Shown here: one piece after another, positions 48,869 to 58,645 of the stretch
How the letters are laid out: the number at the start of each line of letters is the position of its first letter
Numbering within the stretch: position 1 is the stretch's first letter
The notes under the pieces: generated by a model
The model's input: only the letters and a program-made list of their open reading frames with translations
The model's database searches: none
What the model was told of the DNA's origin: nothing
Program-made: the position numbers and the translations under genes
NCBI GenBank assembly: GCA_002721445.1
Contig: PBKN01000009.1
Span: 80,242 to 144,241 of the forward strand
Source: Chloroflexota bacterium
GTDB taxonomy: Bacteria > Chloroflexota > Dehalococcoidia > Lucifugimonadales > GCA-002723415
Direction: 5' to 3'
DNA length: 64,000 nt

Positions 48869-49420
48869 ATGAAAAAATCAATATATATATTCGTATTTTT
48901 AATTTTTATACTTATAATCAGCTGTTCTGATAAAGAAAAAATAATTAATAGAAATGATGCTAATTCAAATTTTGAAAAAGAATCAATTAGTATTGTTAAA
49001 AATAAAATTGCTCCAAATTTCTCTCTAACTTCAATCGATGGAACTATAATAAATTATGAATCTAGCAATGACACAATTAAACCTAAATTCTTATTTTTTC
49101 TTTCGAAGTACTGAGGTACATGTCGCTCCGAGTTGCGGAGCTTAATTCCAATATATTCTAAATATTCCAACAACATAGATTTTTTGATTATTAGTATCGA
49201 ACAAAATGAATCTAAATTAGACTTAAAAAATTTTGCAACTAAAGAAAACCATCCATGGGAGATATTTAGTGCAGATAAAAAGACTATGGAGTCACTTAAT
49301 GTCACACAGCAATCAACTAAAATTTTCATCAATAAAAAAAATGAAATTATATATAAAGGAAATTATGGAGAAGGGTCTATATCTGAATGGACAGAATTAT
49401 TTAATAGTGCTATAAATTAA
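48869..49420 (+). CDS. TlpA-like selenocysteine lipoprotein (in-frame UGA)
   Basis: A 183-aa protein if UGA 49112-49114 is selenocysteine (residue 82). The N-terminus is a lipoprotein signal: KK, a hydrophobic run, and lipobox IISC with Cys19. The AhpC/TlpA-type domain begins with IAPNFSLTSIDGTIINY, reaches FLFFLSKY, then the active site U-G-T-C with Cys85, then RSELRSLIPIYSKY, DFLIISIEQ, and a C-terminal strand pair ending with WTELFNSAIN. The usual cis-Pro is replaced: TQQSTKIFI has Ser149 there. A GC-rich hairpin follows the UGA. A lipid-anchored seleno-reductase outside the cytoplasm is predicted. The start ATG has only a weak Shine-Dalgarno. The TPP gene follows 36 nt later. Confidence 0.88.
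49112..49141 (+). promoter_or_regulatory. Candidate bacterial SECIS element 2
   Basis: Behind the recoded UGA (49112-49114) lies a perfect 6-bp GC-rich stem, GCTCCG (49125-49130) with CGGAGC (49136-49141), closing a 5-nt loop AGTTG. The stem starts 10 nt after the UGA and the loop with its GU lies 17-21 nt after it, as in characterised bacterial SECIS elements. Five of six pairs are G-C in DNA that is otherwise about 70% AT, and the hairpin lies inside coding sequence (TCRSELRS), so it stands out. Confidence 0.78.
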
Positions 49421-49456
49421 AATTAATTAATATATAAATATTTTCCAGGAGAAAAA

Positions 49457-51133
49457 ATGTCAAATATAATACCCTCAGGTCACTCAATTGTAGAATCAAT
49501 AGCTAATGAAAATATTTCCCATGCCTTTGGTCTGCTTGGACATGCAAACTTATCAATACTTGATGGATTTTATGATAGGAAGTTTCCTGAATTTATTGGT
49601 TGCCGACATGAACAAGGAGCTATTTTAATGGCTGACGGATATGCTAGAGCAAGTGGTAAACCAGGAGTATGTATAGCTACATGTGGGCCTGGAGCAACAA
49701 ATCTAGCTACAGGAATAGCTCAAGCATATGAAGCTCAATCTCCAGTAGTAACAATTGCAGGAGGAATTCCTGAATCATATACATTTAGAGAAGGTTTCCA
49801 AGAATTAGACTTAGTAAGTATATTAAAACCATTAACAAAATTTTCTGGAAGACTTACTGACATGGAGCGTATCCCTGAACTAATGCAGCATATTTTCAGA
49901 ATTGCTACTAATGGTAAAAAAGGACCAGTCTATTTAGAATTACCTGAAGACAAACTCCTAAATAGCCAAATAGATTATCAACCTTTACCTCCTGAAGAAT
50001 ACAGGCTAATTGATCCAAAACCAGAAGGAGATGCTAAGGCAATCGAATTAGCTATAAATATTATGACGCAAGCAAAAAAACCTATAGTTATAGCTGGAGG
50101 AGGAGTAGTATGGGGAAATGCTACTGACAACACTATTAAATTAGCTGAATCACTAGGAGCAGGATTAATGACTTCATATGGTAGGAATGATGCATTGCCA
50201 TATGATAATCCGCTATTTTTAGGATCTTTAGGAAGAGGTGGAGCAATCGAAGCAATTGAGGCAATTCAAGAATGTGATGTTTTAATTGCTTTAGGGTCAA
50301 GACTATCTCAGATGACAGGATCTATGGGTGATAATAAATACATACCTAAATCTACAAAAATTATACAAATCGAAATTGATTCAAAAGAAATTGGAAGAAA
50401 CTATCCAGTTTCAGCAGGTATATTAGGAGATGCTGATGCTGTAGCTACTAAATTCTTAGAAATATTGAAAGAAAAAATAAAACATACTCATAAAAATCAA
50501 AACTGGCAAGATAAAATTAAAGAATTAGTAGCAAAAAGACATGCTAGGTTAAATAGCGAAGGCCAAAGTACATCTTCTCCGATAAAACCACAAAAAGTTT
50601 ATCATGAATTACGTAAATCAATGCCAAAGAATTCTATATATACTCTTGATGCTGGAGCAGTATGCGCTATGGGGTATGACAGATTAGATTTCACAGAAAA
50701 TAAAACATTTTTCAGCCCATTGTTTCTAGGATCCCTAGGAGTAGGTTATCCTGTCGCAATAGGTGCAAAAGTAGCTAGGCCAAATTCGCCAGTAATGGCT
50801 ATACATGGTGATGGAGGTTATCTTTTTAATTCTCAAGAATTGCAGACAGCTGTTGATTATAATATTAATGTTATAACACTAATTATGAATAATAATTGCT
50901 GGGGTGGAGAAAAGAAAATACAAGATGCTTTATTTGAAGGCAGACATGTAGGTTCCTATATAAATAATCCTAGATACGATAAATATGCTGAAGTATTTGG
51001 TGCTAAAGGTTTCTATGCTGAGACTTCAGATCAAATTTCAGAAGCTATAAATGAAGCTATAAATTCTAACAAACCTTCAATAATAGAAATTCCAGTAGAT
51101 CCAGAAGAGCTTGGAACAGATGTAAAATTATGA
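49457..51133 (+). CDS. TPP-dependent acetolactate-synthase-like enzyme (paralogue 2)
   Basis: A 558-aa TPP enzyme with the full three-domain layout. The catalytic Glu is in CRHEQGAILMADGYARASG. CGPGATNLATGIAQAYEA and PIVIAGGGVVWG mark the first two domains, and HGDGGYLFNSQELQTA with NNNCWGG marks the TPP/Mg site. It is closest in appearance to acetolactate synthase large subunits, but no small subunit accompanies it. Start ATG with CAGGAGA upstream. It ends at an ordinary UGA that overlaps the next gene's ATG (ATGA), so it is coupled to an NAD-dependent epimerase and then a ThuA-domain gene. Confidence 0.88.
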   Translation: MSNIIPSGHSIVESIANENISHAFGLLGHANLSILDGFYDRKFPEFIGCRHEQGAILMADGYARASGKPGVCIATCGPGATNLATGIAQAYEAQSPVVTIAGGIPESYTFREGFQELDLVSILKPLTKFSGRLTDMERIPELMQHIFRIATNGKKGPVYLELPEDKLLNSQIDYQPLPPEEYRLIDPKPEGDAKAIELAINIMTQAKKPIVIAGGGVVWGNATDNTIKLAESLGAGLMTSYGRNDALPYDNPLFLGSLGRGGAIEAIEAIQECDVLIALGSRLSQMTGSMGDNKYIPKSTKIIQIEIDSKEIGRNYPVSAGILGDADAVATKFLEILKEKIKHTHKNQNWQDKIKELVAKRHARLNSEGQSTSSPIKPQKVYHELRKSMPKNSIYTLDAGAVCAMGYDRLDFTENKTFFSPLFLGSLGVGYPVAIGAKVARPNSPVMAIHGDGGYLFNSQELQTAVDYNINVITLIMNNNCWGGEKKIQDALFEGRHVGSYINNPRYDKYAEVFGAKGFYAETSDQISEAINEAINSNKPSIIEIPVDPEELGTDVKL

Positions 51134-51927
51134 AAATATTAATTACTGGAGTTAGCGGATTAATTGGTAATTTATTAGCTGTACATTTAAAAAAACAAGG
51201 TCATGAAATTACTGCACTAAATAGAAGTAAGATTAATGGATATAATTCTATTCAAGCAGACATATCAAACTTAGAAGATATAAAACCAGCTTTTAATAAT
51301 AAAGACCTAGTAATACACATGTCTGCATACACTGCACCACCAAATTCAAAACATTCTCCTACAGATGAAGAACAGTGGCAAGGAAATTTAAACACCAATA
51401 TTATTGGAGTATACAATATATTTGAAGCTTCAAGGTTAGCCAAGATTCCTAGAGTAATATTTGGAAGTAGTGGAGCAGCAATTGGAGGATATTCTAAGAT
51501 ATTTCCTTACAATAAAATAGCTGAAGGTAAATATGATGAAATTCCTAAATCATATGATAAAATTTCTCATTCGGAAGTTAGACCATTGGGATTATATGGA
51601 GCTGCAAAAGTATGGGGAGAAGCAATAGCTAGACATTTTTCAGATGCATATGGCTTATCAATATTATGTTTAAGAATTGGTTCAGTTAGAAAAGAAGATT
51701 ACCCCAACAACCCTCATAGATTTTCTTATTACCTAAGTCATAAAGATATAATACAAATGGTAGAAAAATGTATTAAAGCACCTAAAGAACTATTATATGA
51801 TATATTTATGGCCTGCTCAGATAACAAATATAGTTATTATGACCTAGAACATGCTGAAAATATAATACAATATTTACCTGAAGATTCAGCTGAATCTGCA
51901 ATCAATTTATATAAAAAAGATAATTAA
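51130..51927 (+). CDS. NAD-dependent epimerase/dehydratase
   Basis: A 265-aa extended SDR. NAD binding is at ITGVSGLIGNLLAVHL. The catalytic Tyr and Lys are in GLYGAAKVWGE, with Ser in FGSSGAAIGG. It resembles uronate dehydrogenase / sugar epimerase-like SDRs; the substrate is not clear. It overlaps the TPP gene by 4 nt and is followed 19 nt later by a ThuA-domain gene. This three-gene order suggests carbohydrate or keto-acid metabolism. Confidence 0.88.
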   Translation: MKILITGVSGLIGNLLAVHLKKQGHEITALNRSKINGYNSIQADISNLEDIKPAFNNKDLVIHMSAYTAPPNSKHSPTDEEQWQGNLNTNIIGVYNIFEASRLAKIPRVIFGSSGAAIGGYSKIFPYNKIAEGKYDEIPKSYDKISHSEVRPLGLYGAAKVWGEAIARHFSDAYGLSILCLRIGSVRKEDYPNNPHRFSYYLSHKDIIQMVEKCIKAPKELLYDIFMACSDNKYSYYDLEHAENIIQYLPEDSAESAINLYKKDN

Positions 51928-51946
51928 AATTGCTTAGGAGATAATA

Positions 51947-52576
51947 ATGAAGATTTTGATATTATCTGGAGGTATGCACCCATTTCATCAAACAACACCG
52001 ATACTTATACATTTCCTCATTGAACATGGATTTGAAGTTAACTTAACCGAAGACCCTAATTATTTATTAACTTATGATATGACAAAATATGATGCTCTAA
52101 TATTTAACACACGTAGAGTAGAAGAACTTACATTGTCAAATGAACAACAAAAAGCATTAACTAACTATGTAGCTAATGGCAAAGGATTTGTTGCTATTCA
52201 TGTAGGTGCTGGATTACCTGAATCATGGCCTGAATATCACGATCTAACTGGAGGAGGTTGGGTTTATGGAGGAACTAGCGCTGCTCATCCACCAAGCAAG
52301 CATACTGTAACAATAGCTGACAATAGCCATCCATGCGCAAAAGGTTTAAAAGATTTTGAAATAGATGATGAAATATATATGAAAGTTGGTTGGAGACCAG
52401 ATAATGATATATTCTTAAGTACTAATTGTGAAGGAGAAATTCACCCTACAGCATGGTCTAGAAAATATAAAAAAGGTAAAGTAGTCACTACAAATCTTGG
52501 ACATTACGGACCAGCTTTTAAATCAACTGAATTTCAAAAAATGATAATAAACAGTATATATTGGGTAACTAGTTAA
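51947..52576 (+). CDS. ThuA-domain protein
   Basis: A 209-aa ThuA-like protein (glutamine-amidotransferase-like fold). It shows ILILSGGMHPFH, YDALIFNTRR, FVAIHVGAGLPESWPEY, GGTSAAHPPSKHTV and a final GHYGPAFKS. ThuA was found in trehalose utilisation, where it acts on 3-keto sugars; later work places the family in sugar degradation generally. Start ATG with AGGAGA upstream. It ends in a TTAA shared with the stop of gltD on the other strand. Confidence 0.85.
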   Translation: MKILILSGGMHPFHQTTPILIHFLIEHGFEVNLTEDPNYLLTYDMTKYDALIFNTRRVEELTLSNEQQKALTNYVANGKGFVAIHVGAGLPESWPEYHDLTGGGWVYGGTSAAHPPSKHTVTIADNSHPCAKGLKDFEIDDEIYMKVGWRPDNDIFLSTNCEGEIHPTAWSRKYKKGKVVTTNLGHYGPAFKSTEFQKMIINSIYWVTS

Positions 52577-53979
52577 CTAATTTTATTTAAATAATGATTA
52601 ATAGAATCTGCTACTTTTCTTCCTTCGGCAATTGCTGATACAACTATAGACTGACCTATTACCATATCACCTGCAGCAAAAACATTATTTATATTTGTAA
52701 CACCATTAGATTTAGTTTCAACATGATTGTTTTTTGACAACTTTATTCTTAATTTTTTTACAACATCATCTAAATCAGGGGTTTCAAAACCCATTGCTAA
52801 AACAACTAAATCTGTAGGTATATCTTTTTCAGACCCGGCTATTTCTTTAAAACCACCATTGTAATTATGCACCTTTACTGTGCTTAAACTAACAAGTTTT
52901 CCATCTTTACCGTTAAATTTTTTTGTAGATATTCCGAATTCACGTACACCACCTTCATCATGAGATCCTGAAGAAGTAAAGATTTTAGGCCACTGAGGCC
53001 AAGGATTATCATTTGATCTTCGTTTAGGAGGTTTAGGTAATAATTCGAATTGATAAACATTTTTTGCTTTTTGTCTATGAGCAGTACCTAAACAATCTGA
53101 CCCTGTATCTCCTCCACCAATAATAATTACATTTTTACCATTAGCTAAAATTTGCTTTTTATTTGAATCTAATTCAGGATCATTGAAAACATTTTGTTGA
53201 GTTAAATATTCCATAGCAAAATGGATACCTTCCAAATCCCTCCCTGGAATATTCAAATCACGTGGGTGCCTAGCTCCACATGCTAATAATAATACATCAT
53301 AATCTTTAATTAAATCATCTGTATCAATATTAACACCTACATGAGCATTTGGAACGAAATCTACCCCTTCTTGAATGATTTGATTAACTCTTCTTTCAAC
53401 AATAAACTTATCTAATTTAAAATCTGGAATTCCATATCTTAATAAACCGCCTATTTTAGCATCTTTTTCAAAAACCGTAACAAAATGACCTAGTCGATTT
53501 AATTGTTGAGCTGCAGCTAATCCAGTAGGCCCAGATCCTATTACTGCAATTTTCTTACCAGTTCTATTAGTAGGTATTTGAGGGGAAATCCAACCCATAC
53601 CCCAACCTTTTTCTGAAATTTCTTTCTCTATTTGTTCAATTGCAACAGGTTCATTATTAATATTTAACACACATGAAGCTTCACAAGGAGCTGGACAAAT
53701 CCTACCAGTAAAATCTGGAAAATTGTTTGTTGAATGTAGAGATTTAAGGGCACTCTCCCAATTAGATTTACTGACCAAATTGTTCCAATCAGGAATAAAA
53801 TTACCTAATGGACAACCTTGATGACAAAAAGGAACTCCACATCCCATACACCTTGATGATTGATCAATAACATCTTTTTTAGACCAAAAACCATTATAAT
53901 CTTTATAGTCGTTAACTCTAGACTTTATATCCCTTTGTTTAGGAAGATTACGTTTATAATGTATAAAACTAAATGACAA
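52573..53979 (-). CDS. gltD: Glutamate synthase small subunit
   Basis: A 468-aa NADPH-oxidising subunit of GOGAT. The N-terminal domain holds two 4Fe-4S sites (CMGCGVPFCHQGCP and CPAPCEASC), followed by FAD binding (IGSGPTGLAAAQQLNRLG) and NADPH binding (IIGGGDTGSDCLG). It feeds electrons to the large subunit that turns glutamine and 2-oxoglutarate into two glutamates. Start TTG, with no better in-frame choice; the Shine-Dalgarno is weak. It lies 22 nt downstream of gltB on the same strand. Confidence 0.95.
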   Translation of the reverse strand: MSFSFIHYKRNLPKQRDIKSRVNDYKDYNGFWSKKDVIDQSSRCMGCGVPFCHQGCPLGNFIPDWNNLVSKSNWESALKSLHSTNNFPDFTGRICPAPCEASCVLNINNEPVAIEQIEKEISEKGWGMGWISPQIPTNRTGKKIAVIGSGPTGLAAAQQLNRLGHFVTVFEKDAKIGGLLRYGIPDFKLDKFIVERRVNQIIQEGVDFVPNAHVGVNIDTDDLIKDYDVLLLACGARHPRDLNIPGRDLEGIHFAMEYLTQQNVFNDPELDSNKKQILANGKNVIIIGGGDTGSDCLGTAHRQKAKNVYQFELLPKPPKRRSNDNPWPQWPKIFTSSGSHDEGGVREFGISTKKFNGKDGKLVSLSTVKVHNYNGGFKEIAGSEKDIPTDLVVLAMGFETPDLDDVVKKLRIKLSKNNHVETKSNGVTNINNVFAAGDMVIGQSIVVSAIAEGRKVADSINHYLNKIS

Positions 53980-54001
53980 ATTTACTTACTCATTTCATAT
54001 T

Positions 54002-57000
54002 CTAATATTGATTTTTTGGAACAATTTTAACAAATTTTTTTAAATTCAAATCCCAATCTTTTAATATGGTTGATGCAATTACACTATCTGTAGATTTTAA
54101 GTGTTCAGAAATAAGCTCTTTTAATCTAACCTCATCTTTTTCAACTAAATTTTCTAATTCAACCATTTCTTTATTATATTTATTATTAAATGAATCATCA
54201 TAATCATATACAAAAGCAACTCCTCCACTCATTCCTGCAGCGAAATTAGTTCCAGTTTCACCTAAGATTACAACAATTCCTCCTGTCATATATTCTGAGC
54301 AATGGTTTCCTACCCCTTCAACTACTACTTCTGCACCACTATTTCTAATTGCAAACCTATCGCCACAAATACCGCTAATAAATACCTTGCCAGAAGTAGC
54401 TCCATATAAAACTACATTTCCTGCAATCACATTTTCGTTAGATTTAAAATTAGATTTTATAGGAGGTTTAAGTACAACTTTACCTCCAGACAAACCTTTA
54501 CAGAAATAATCATTAGCATCTCCTTCTATAGACATGTAAATGCCCTTAGCAAGAAATGCTGCACAACTTTGACCAACAGATCCAAAAAGTTTCAATTTAA
54601 TAGTATTATCAGGCAAACCATCTTCAGAATATTTTTTTGATATTACACTACTAAGCTTAGTGCCAATAGACCTGTTTTGGTTGGTAACATTAGATTTTAT
54701 CGTAACAGACTTTTTGAACTTAATTGCATTTTCAGATTTCCTTATAAAATAGTCATCTATTACATTTAAAGTGTTCCGATCATTATTTTTTCTACTACAA
54801 TATAAATCTGTTCCATTGTTTAATTTATCTTTATAAAGTAATTTGCTAAGGTCAATATTGTTAAATCTATCAATATCTTTCCTAGTTTTTAATAAATCTA
54901 CTCTTCCAACCATTTCATCAATATTTTTTAAACCAAGTTTAGCCATAATATGTCTTAATTCATCTGCAATGAAGAAGAAATAATTTATTATATGATCAGG
55001 TTCTCCTCTAAAGTGTTTCCTTAAATCTTTATCTTGAGTAGCTATGCCAACAGAACATGCATTAAGGTGACATTTTCTTAACATCACACATCCCATAACA
55101 ATTAACGGAGCAGTGGCAAACCCAAATTCTTCAGCTCCCAATAAACAAGCTATTGCTACATCTCTTCCTGTCTTTAATTGACCGTCCACTTGAACAGATA
55201 TTCTATCTCTTAAACCATTCATTACAAGAACTTGTTGAGTTTCAGCTAATCCTAATTCCCAAGGCAAGCCTGAATGTTTAATAGAAGACACAGGGGATGC
55301 ACCAGTTCCTCCGCTATCACCACTTATTAAAACAACATCAGATTTAGCTTTTGCAACTCCAGCTGCAATAATACCTACACCAACTTCTGAAACTAATTTC
55401 ACATGTATTCGAGCTTTATCATTAGCATTTTTTAAATCAAATATAAGCTGTGCTAAATCTTCAATAGAATATATATCATGATGAGGCGGTGGAGAAATCA
55501 ACTCGACTCCAGGTTTAGTTTTACGAAGTAATGCAATATAATCATCTACTTTATATCCAGGTAATTGTCCACCTTCTCCAGGTTTAGATCCTTGAGCCAT
55601 TTTAATTTGTAAATCTTTAGCATTGACTAAATAATTACTAGTAACTCCAAAACGAGCTGATGCAACTTGTTTAATTGAGCTATTTTTATCAACTAATTTA
55701 TTAGATTTAAATCTAGAGCTATCTTCGCCTCCCTCACCAGTATTACTTTTTGCACCAATACTATTCATTGCGATTGCAAGAGTTTCATGAGCTTCTTTAC
55801 TTATGGAACCCAATGACATTGCTCCTGTAGCAAACCTTTTAACAATTTCTTTAGAAGGTTCAACTTCAGAAATTGGAATAGAATTACCATTAAATTTAAA
55901 TTCTAATAGTCCTCTAAGAGTGCCAGTGATTTCATTTTCTGAATTTACATAATTTGTAAATTCTTTGAAATCATTAAAATCACCTTTCTTTGTAGCATGT
56001 TGAAGCTTAGATATAGCATCTGGACCCCAGCTATGAATTTCAGAATCTTTTCTCCATTGGTATTCGCCACTAAATACATCTTCAACATTAGTCATTTTAT
56101 TATATGCATGATTATGACTATTTCTAGAATATTTTTCCAAATCAAGTAAACCTATACCACCTATTCTTGACGGCGTACCAGTAAAATATTTTTCTATAAA
56201 CAATTCGTTTAAACCCAAAGATTCAAAAATTTGAGCACCTTTATAGGAATCAAATGATGAAATACCCATTTTTGACATAACTTTTATTAAACCTTTAGTC
56301 AAAGCATTTACAATATTTTGTTCGAATAAAAGTATATCTTTACCAGAATAACTATCAATATTTTTACTTAATTTCAAACCAGATTTTATTGCTAAATATG
56401 GATATATTAAATCAGCACCAAAGCCAAACAAAGTAGATATGTGATGAACTTGCCTCGGCTCACCAGAATCTAAAACAATTGATACTTTAGATCTTAATTT
56501 AGTTTGGATTAAATATTGATGCACAGCTGAGACAATAAGTAAGGATGGAATTGGTATCTTTAATTCCCCTACACTCTGATCAGAAAGTATAATAATGTTA
56601 TAACCATCATTAACTGATTCCAATATTTCCTTAAATATATCGTCTAACCTATTCTCCAGACAACCTATTTTTGAATCATTATTAAATGTAGAATCTATAA
56701 ATTTAGACTTAAGACCTGGCAAATTTAAATTCGCAATTTTTGCAAATTCATCTGTTGTTAATATTGGATTGTATACTTTTAGAAATTTATTATTAGAATC
56801 AATATCATTAAAAATATTACCACTACTACTTATAATAGATTCAACAGAAGTCATGTTTTTCTCTCTTATAGCATCAATAGGAGGATTACTGACTTGAGCA
56901 AAAAGTTGTCTAAAGTAATTAAATAAAAGCTGTGGCTTTTTTGACAACAATGCAATAGGAGTATCATCTCCCATTGAATATATTGTTTCACTCGCATCTC

Positions 57001-58471
57001 TAACCATATCTGTAAGTAAAACATTCAAATCTTCTGAGGTATAATTAAAACATATATGTAATTGATTTAATTGTTCATCAGAGAATTCTCTTGAAAATAT
57101 TGCAGGTTTAATATTAGAAAAATTTATTAATCTAGATTCGAGTAATTTACCATAATTACGTTTATTTGAAATATTAGATTTAACTTCATAATCAAATAAT
57201 AATTTTCCAGAAATTGTATCTAAAGAAAAAATCTGCCCTGCACCAAGTCTACCTTTTTTTACTACTTGATCATCAGGTACAAATAATAAACCTGATTCAG
57301 AACCCATAATTAATCTTTTATCAGATGTAATCCAATACCTACAAGGCCTTAATCCGTTTCTATCCATTATTCCAGAAACATTATCTCCATCAGAAGCCAA
57401 GATAAAAGCAGGCCCGTCCCAAGGCTCAATAAAAGAGGAACAGTATTCATAATAATTTTTTATTTCATCTTGCATGGAAATATTTTCACCCCATGCTTGG
57501 GGAATCATCATAGTTAAGGCTTCATTAATATCTAAACCACATGAAATTAAAAATTCTAAAGAAGTATCAAAATTAAAAGAATCACTCTGTTCTGGATAAG
57601 TCACTGGCAAAACTTTATTAATATCATCTGACAAAATTGATGACTGGATTGATTGCGATCTAGAATACATCCAATTTAAATTACCTCTAATCGTATTGAT
57701 CTCACCATTATGGGCAATATATCTATAAGGATGAGCCAGGCTCCATACTCCTAAAGTATTAGTACTAAAACGAGAATGAATAATTGCAAAAGCAGTTTTT
57801 ATACTATAATCACTGAGATCATGATAAAAATTAACTAACTGGTTAGGTTGAAACAAACCTTTATAAACTATTTTTTTTGCAGAAAGACTACAAATATAAA
57901 AATCACTATAATCTTTAGAATTAATTTTCCCTATATTTAATTCAATTTGCCTACGTATAATAAATAATTTCTGTTCAAAATCAACCTCTAGTTCTTGATT
58001 TTTAGAAACAAAAAATTGTCGAATTTTAGGCAACGATTTAAAAGCTATTGGACCAAGGAAATCTAAAGTTACAGGGACATCCCTCCAACCTAAAAATATT
58101 TGCCCTTCATTATTAACAGTTTTTTCTATAATTGATTGACATATATCAGAAATCGAATCTTCATTAGGTAAAAAAACGACTCCAATGCCATAAGAATCGT
58201 TATCTGGAAGATGAATTCCTAATCTCTTTGCTTCTTTAACAAAAAATTCATGAGGTTTCTGAAAAAGAATACCTGCGCCATCACCAGTTTTATAATCTGC
58301 AGAAAGAGCACTTCTATGGGTTAAATTATTAAGAGATGACATAGCATCAATTAAAATTCTATTGTTTCTTTCACCAGTAATGTTTGCAAATAAAGCTAAA
58401 CCACAGGAATCAACTTCGAATCTTTTATCATATAGACCTATATCCATTTTTGTATCACATGTATTACCCAA
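54002..58471 (-). CDS. gltB: Glutamate synthase large subunit
   Basis: A 1489-aa ferredoxin/NADPH-type GOGAT large subunit. Class II glutamine amidotransferase domain: the nucleophile after processing is Cys23 in DSCGLALFANITG, leaving a short propeptide, and HNGEINT follows. Then come the central domain, the FMN synthase domain (TGEGGEDSSRF, PGEGGQLPG, SGDSGGTGASP), a 3Fe-4S site (CVMLRKCHLNACSVG) and the C-terminal beta-helix domain (AGMSGGVAFVYD). Start TTG at 58469-58471; an alternative ATG is at 58445-58447. Both keep Cys23. Together with two glutamine synthetases in this window it forms the GS-GOGAT ammonium route. Confidence 0.96.
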   Translation of the reverse strand: MGNTCDTKMDIGLYDKRFEVDSCGLALFANITGERNNRILIDAMSSLNNLTHRSALSADYKTGDGAGILFQKPHEFFVKEAKRLGIHLPDNDSYGIGVVFLPNEDSISDICQSIIEKTVNNEGQIFLGWRDVPVTLDFLGPIAFKSLPKIRQFFVSKNQELEVDFEQKLFIIRRQIELNIGKINSKDYSDFYICSLSAKKIVYKGLFQPNQLVNFYHDLSDYSIKTAFAIIHSRFSTNTLGVWSLAHPYRYIAHNGEINTIRGNLNWMYSRSQSIQSSILSDDINKVLPVTYPEQSDSFNFDTSLEFLISCGLDINEALTMMIPQAWGENISMQDEIKNYYEYCSSFIEPWDGPAFILASDGDNVSGIMDRNGLRPCRYWITSDKRLIMGSESGLLFVPDDQVVKKGRLGAGQIFSLDTISGKLLFDYEVKSNISNKRNYGKLLESRLINFSNIKPAIFSREFSDEQLNQLHICFNYTSEDLNVLLTDMVRDASETIYSMGDDTPIALLSKKPQLLFNYFRQLFAQVSNPPIDAIREKNMTSVESIISSSGNIFNDIDSNNKFLKVYNPILTTDEFAKIANLNLPGLKSKFIDSTFNNDSKIGCLENRLDDIFKEILESVNDGYNIIILSDQSVGELKIPIPSLLIVSAVHQYLIQTKLRSKVSIVLDSGEPRQVHHISTLFGFGADLIYPYLAIKSGLKLSKNIDSYSGKDILLFEQNIVNALTKGLIKVMSKMGISSFDSYKGAQIFESLGLNELFIEKYFTGTPSRIGGIGLLDLEKYSRNSHNHAYNKMTNVEDVFSGEYQWRKDSEIHSWGPDAISKLQHATKKGDFNDFKEFTNYVNSENEITGTLRGLLEFKFNGNSIPISEVEPSKEIVKRFATGAMSLGSISKEAHETLAIAMNSIGAKSNTGEGGEDSSRFKSNKLVDKNSSIKQVASARFGVTSNYLVNAKDLQIKMAQGSKPGEGGQLPGYKVDDYIALLRKTKPGVELISPPPHHDIYSIEDLAQLIFDLKNANDKARIHVKLVSEVGVGIIAAGVAKAKSDVVLISGDSGGTGASPVSSIKHSGLPWELGLAETQQVLVMNGLRDRISVQVDGQLKTGRDVAIACLLGAEEFGFATAPLIVMGCVMLRKCHLNACSVGIATQDKDLRKHFRGEPDHIINYFFFIADELRHIMAKLGLKNIDEMVGRVDLLKTRKDIDRFNNIDLSKLLYKDKLNNGTDLYCSRKNNDRNTLNVIDDYFIRKSENAIKFKKSVTIKSNVTNQNRSIGTKLSSVISKKYSEDGLPDNTIKLKLFGSVGQSCAAFLAKGIYMSIEGDANDYFCKGLSGGKVVLKPPIKSNFKSNENVIAGNVVLYGATSGKVFISGICGDRFAIRNSGAEVVVEGVGNHCSEYMTGGIVVILGETGTNFAAGMSGGVAFVYDYDDSFNNKYNKEMVELENLVEKDEVRLKELISEHLKSTDSVIASTILKDWDLNLKKFVKIVPKNQY

Positions 58472-58645
58472 AACCCAATGAAATAAAAGAATCCTGAATA
58501 TTGAAAAATATTAATATAAATATTAATTCTATCACTTATCTATATTATTTCCAAATAAAAGACCTTCACAAAAATTAGTATTGATTATTATTATAAGGAT
58601 ATGTTATAATAATAATATATTGTTATATATTTAAGATTACTTTAT

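Noticed and set aside
49133-49420. A separate 95-residue protein starting after the UGA in the second redox gene
   Set aside because: It begins inside the SECIS-like hairpin, has no Shine-Dalgarno, and would be a thioredoxin fold without its first strand and nucleophile.
46870-49420. Changed genetic code with UGA as Trp or Gly
   Set aside because: UGA ends other intact genes in the window, and Trp is encoded by UGG everywhere.
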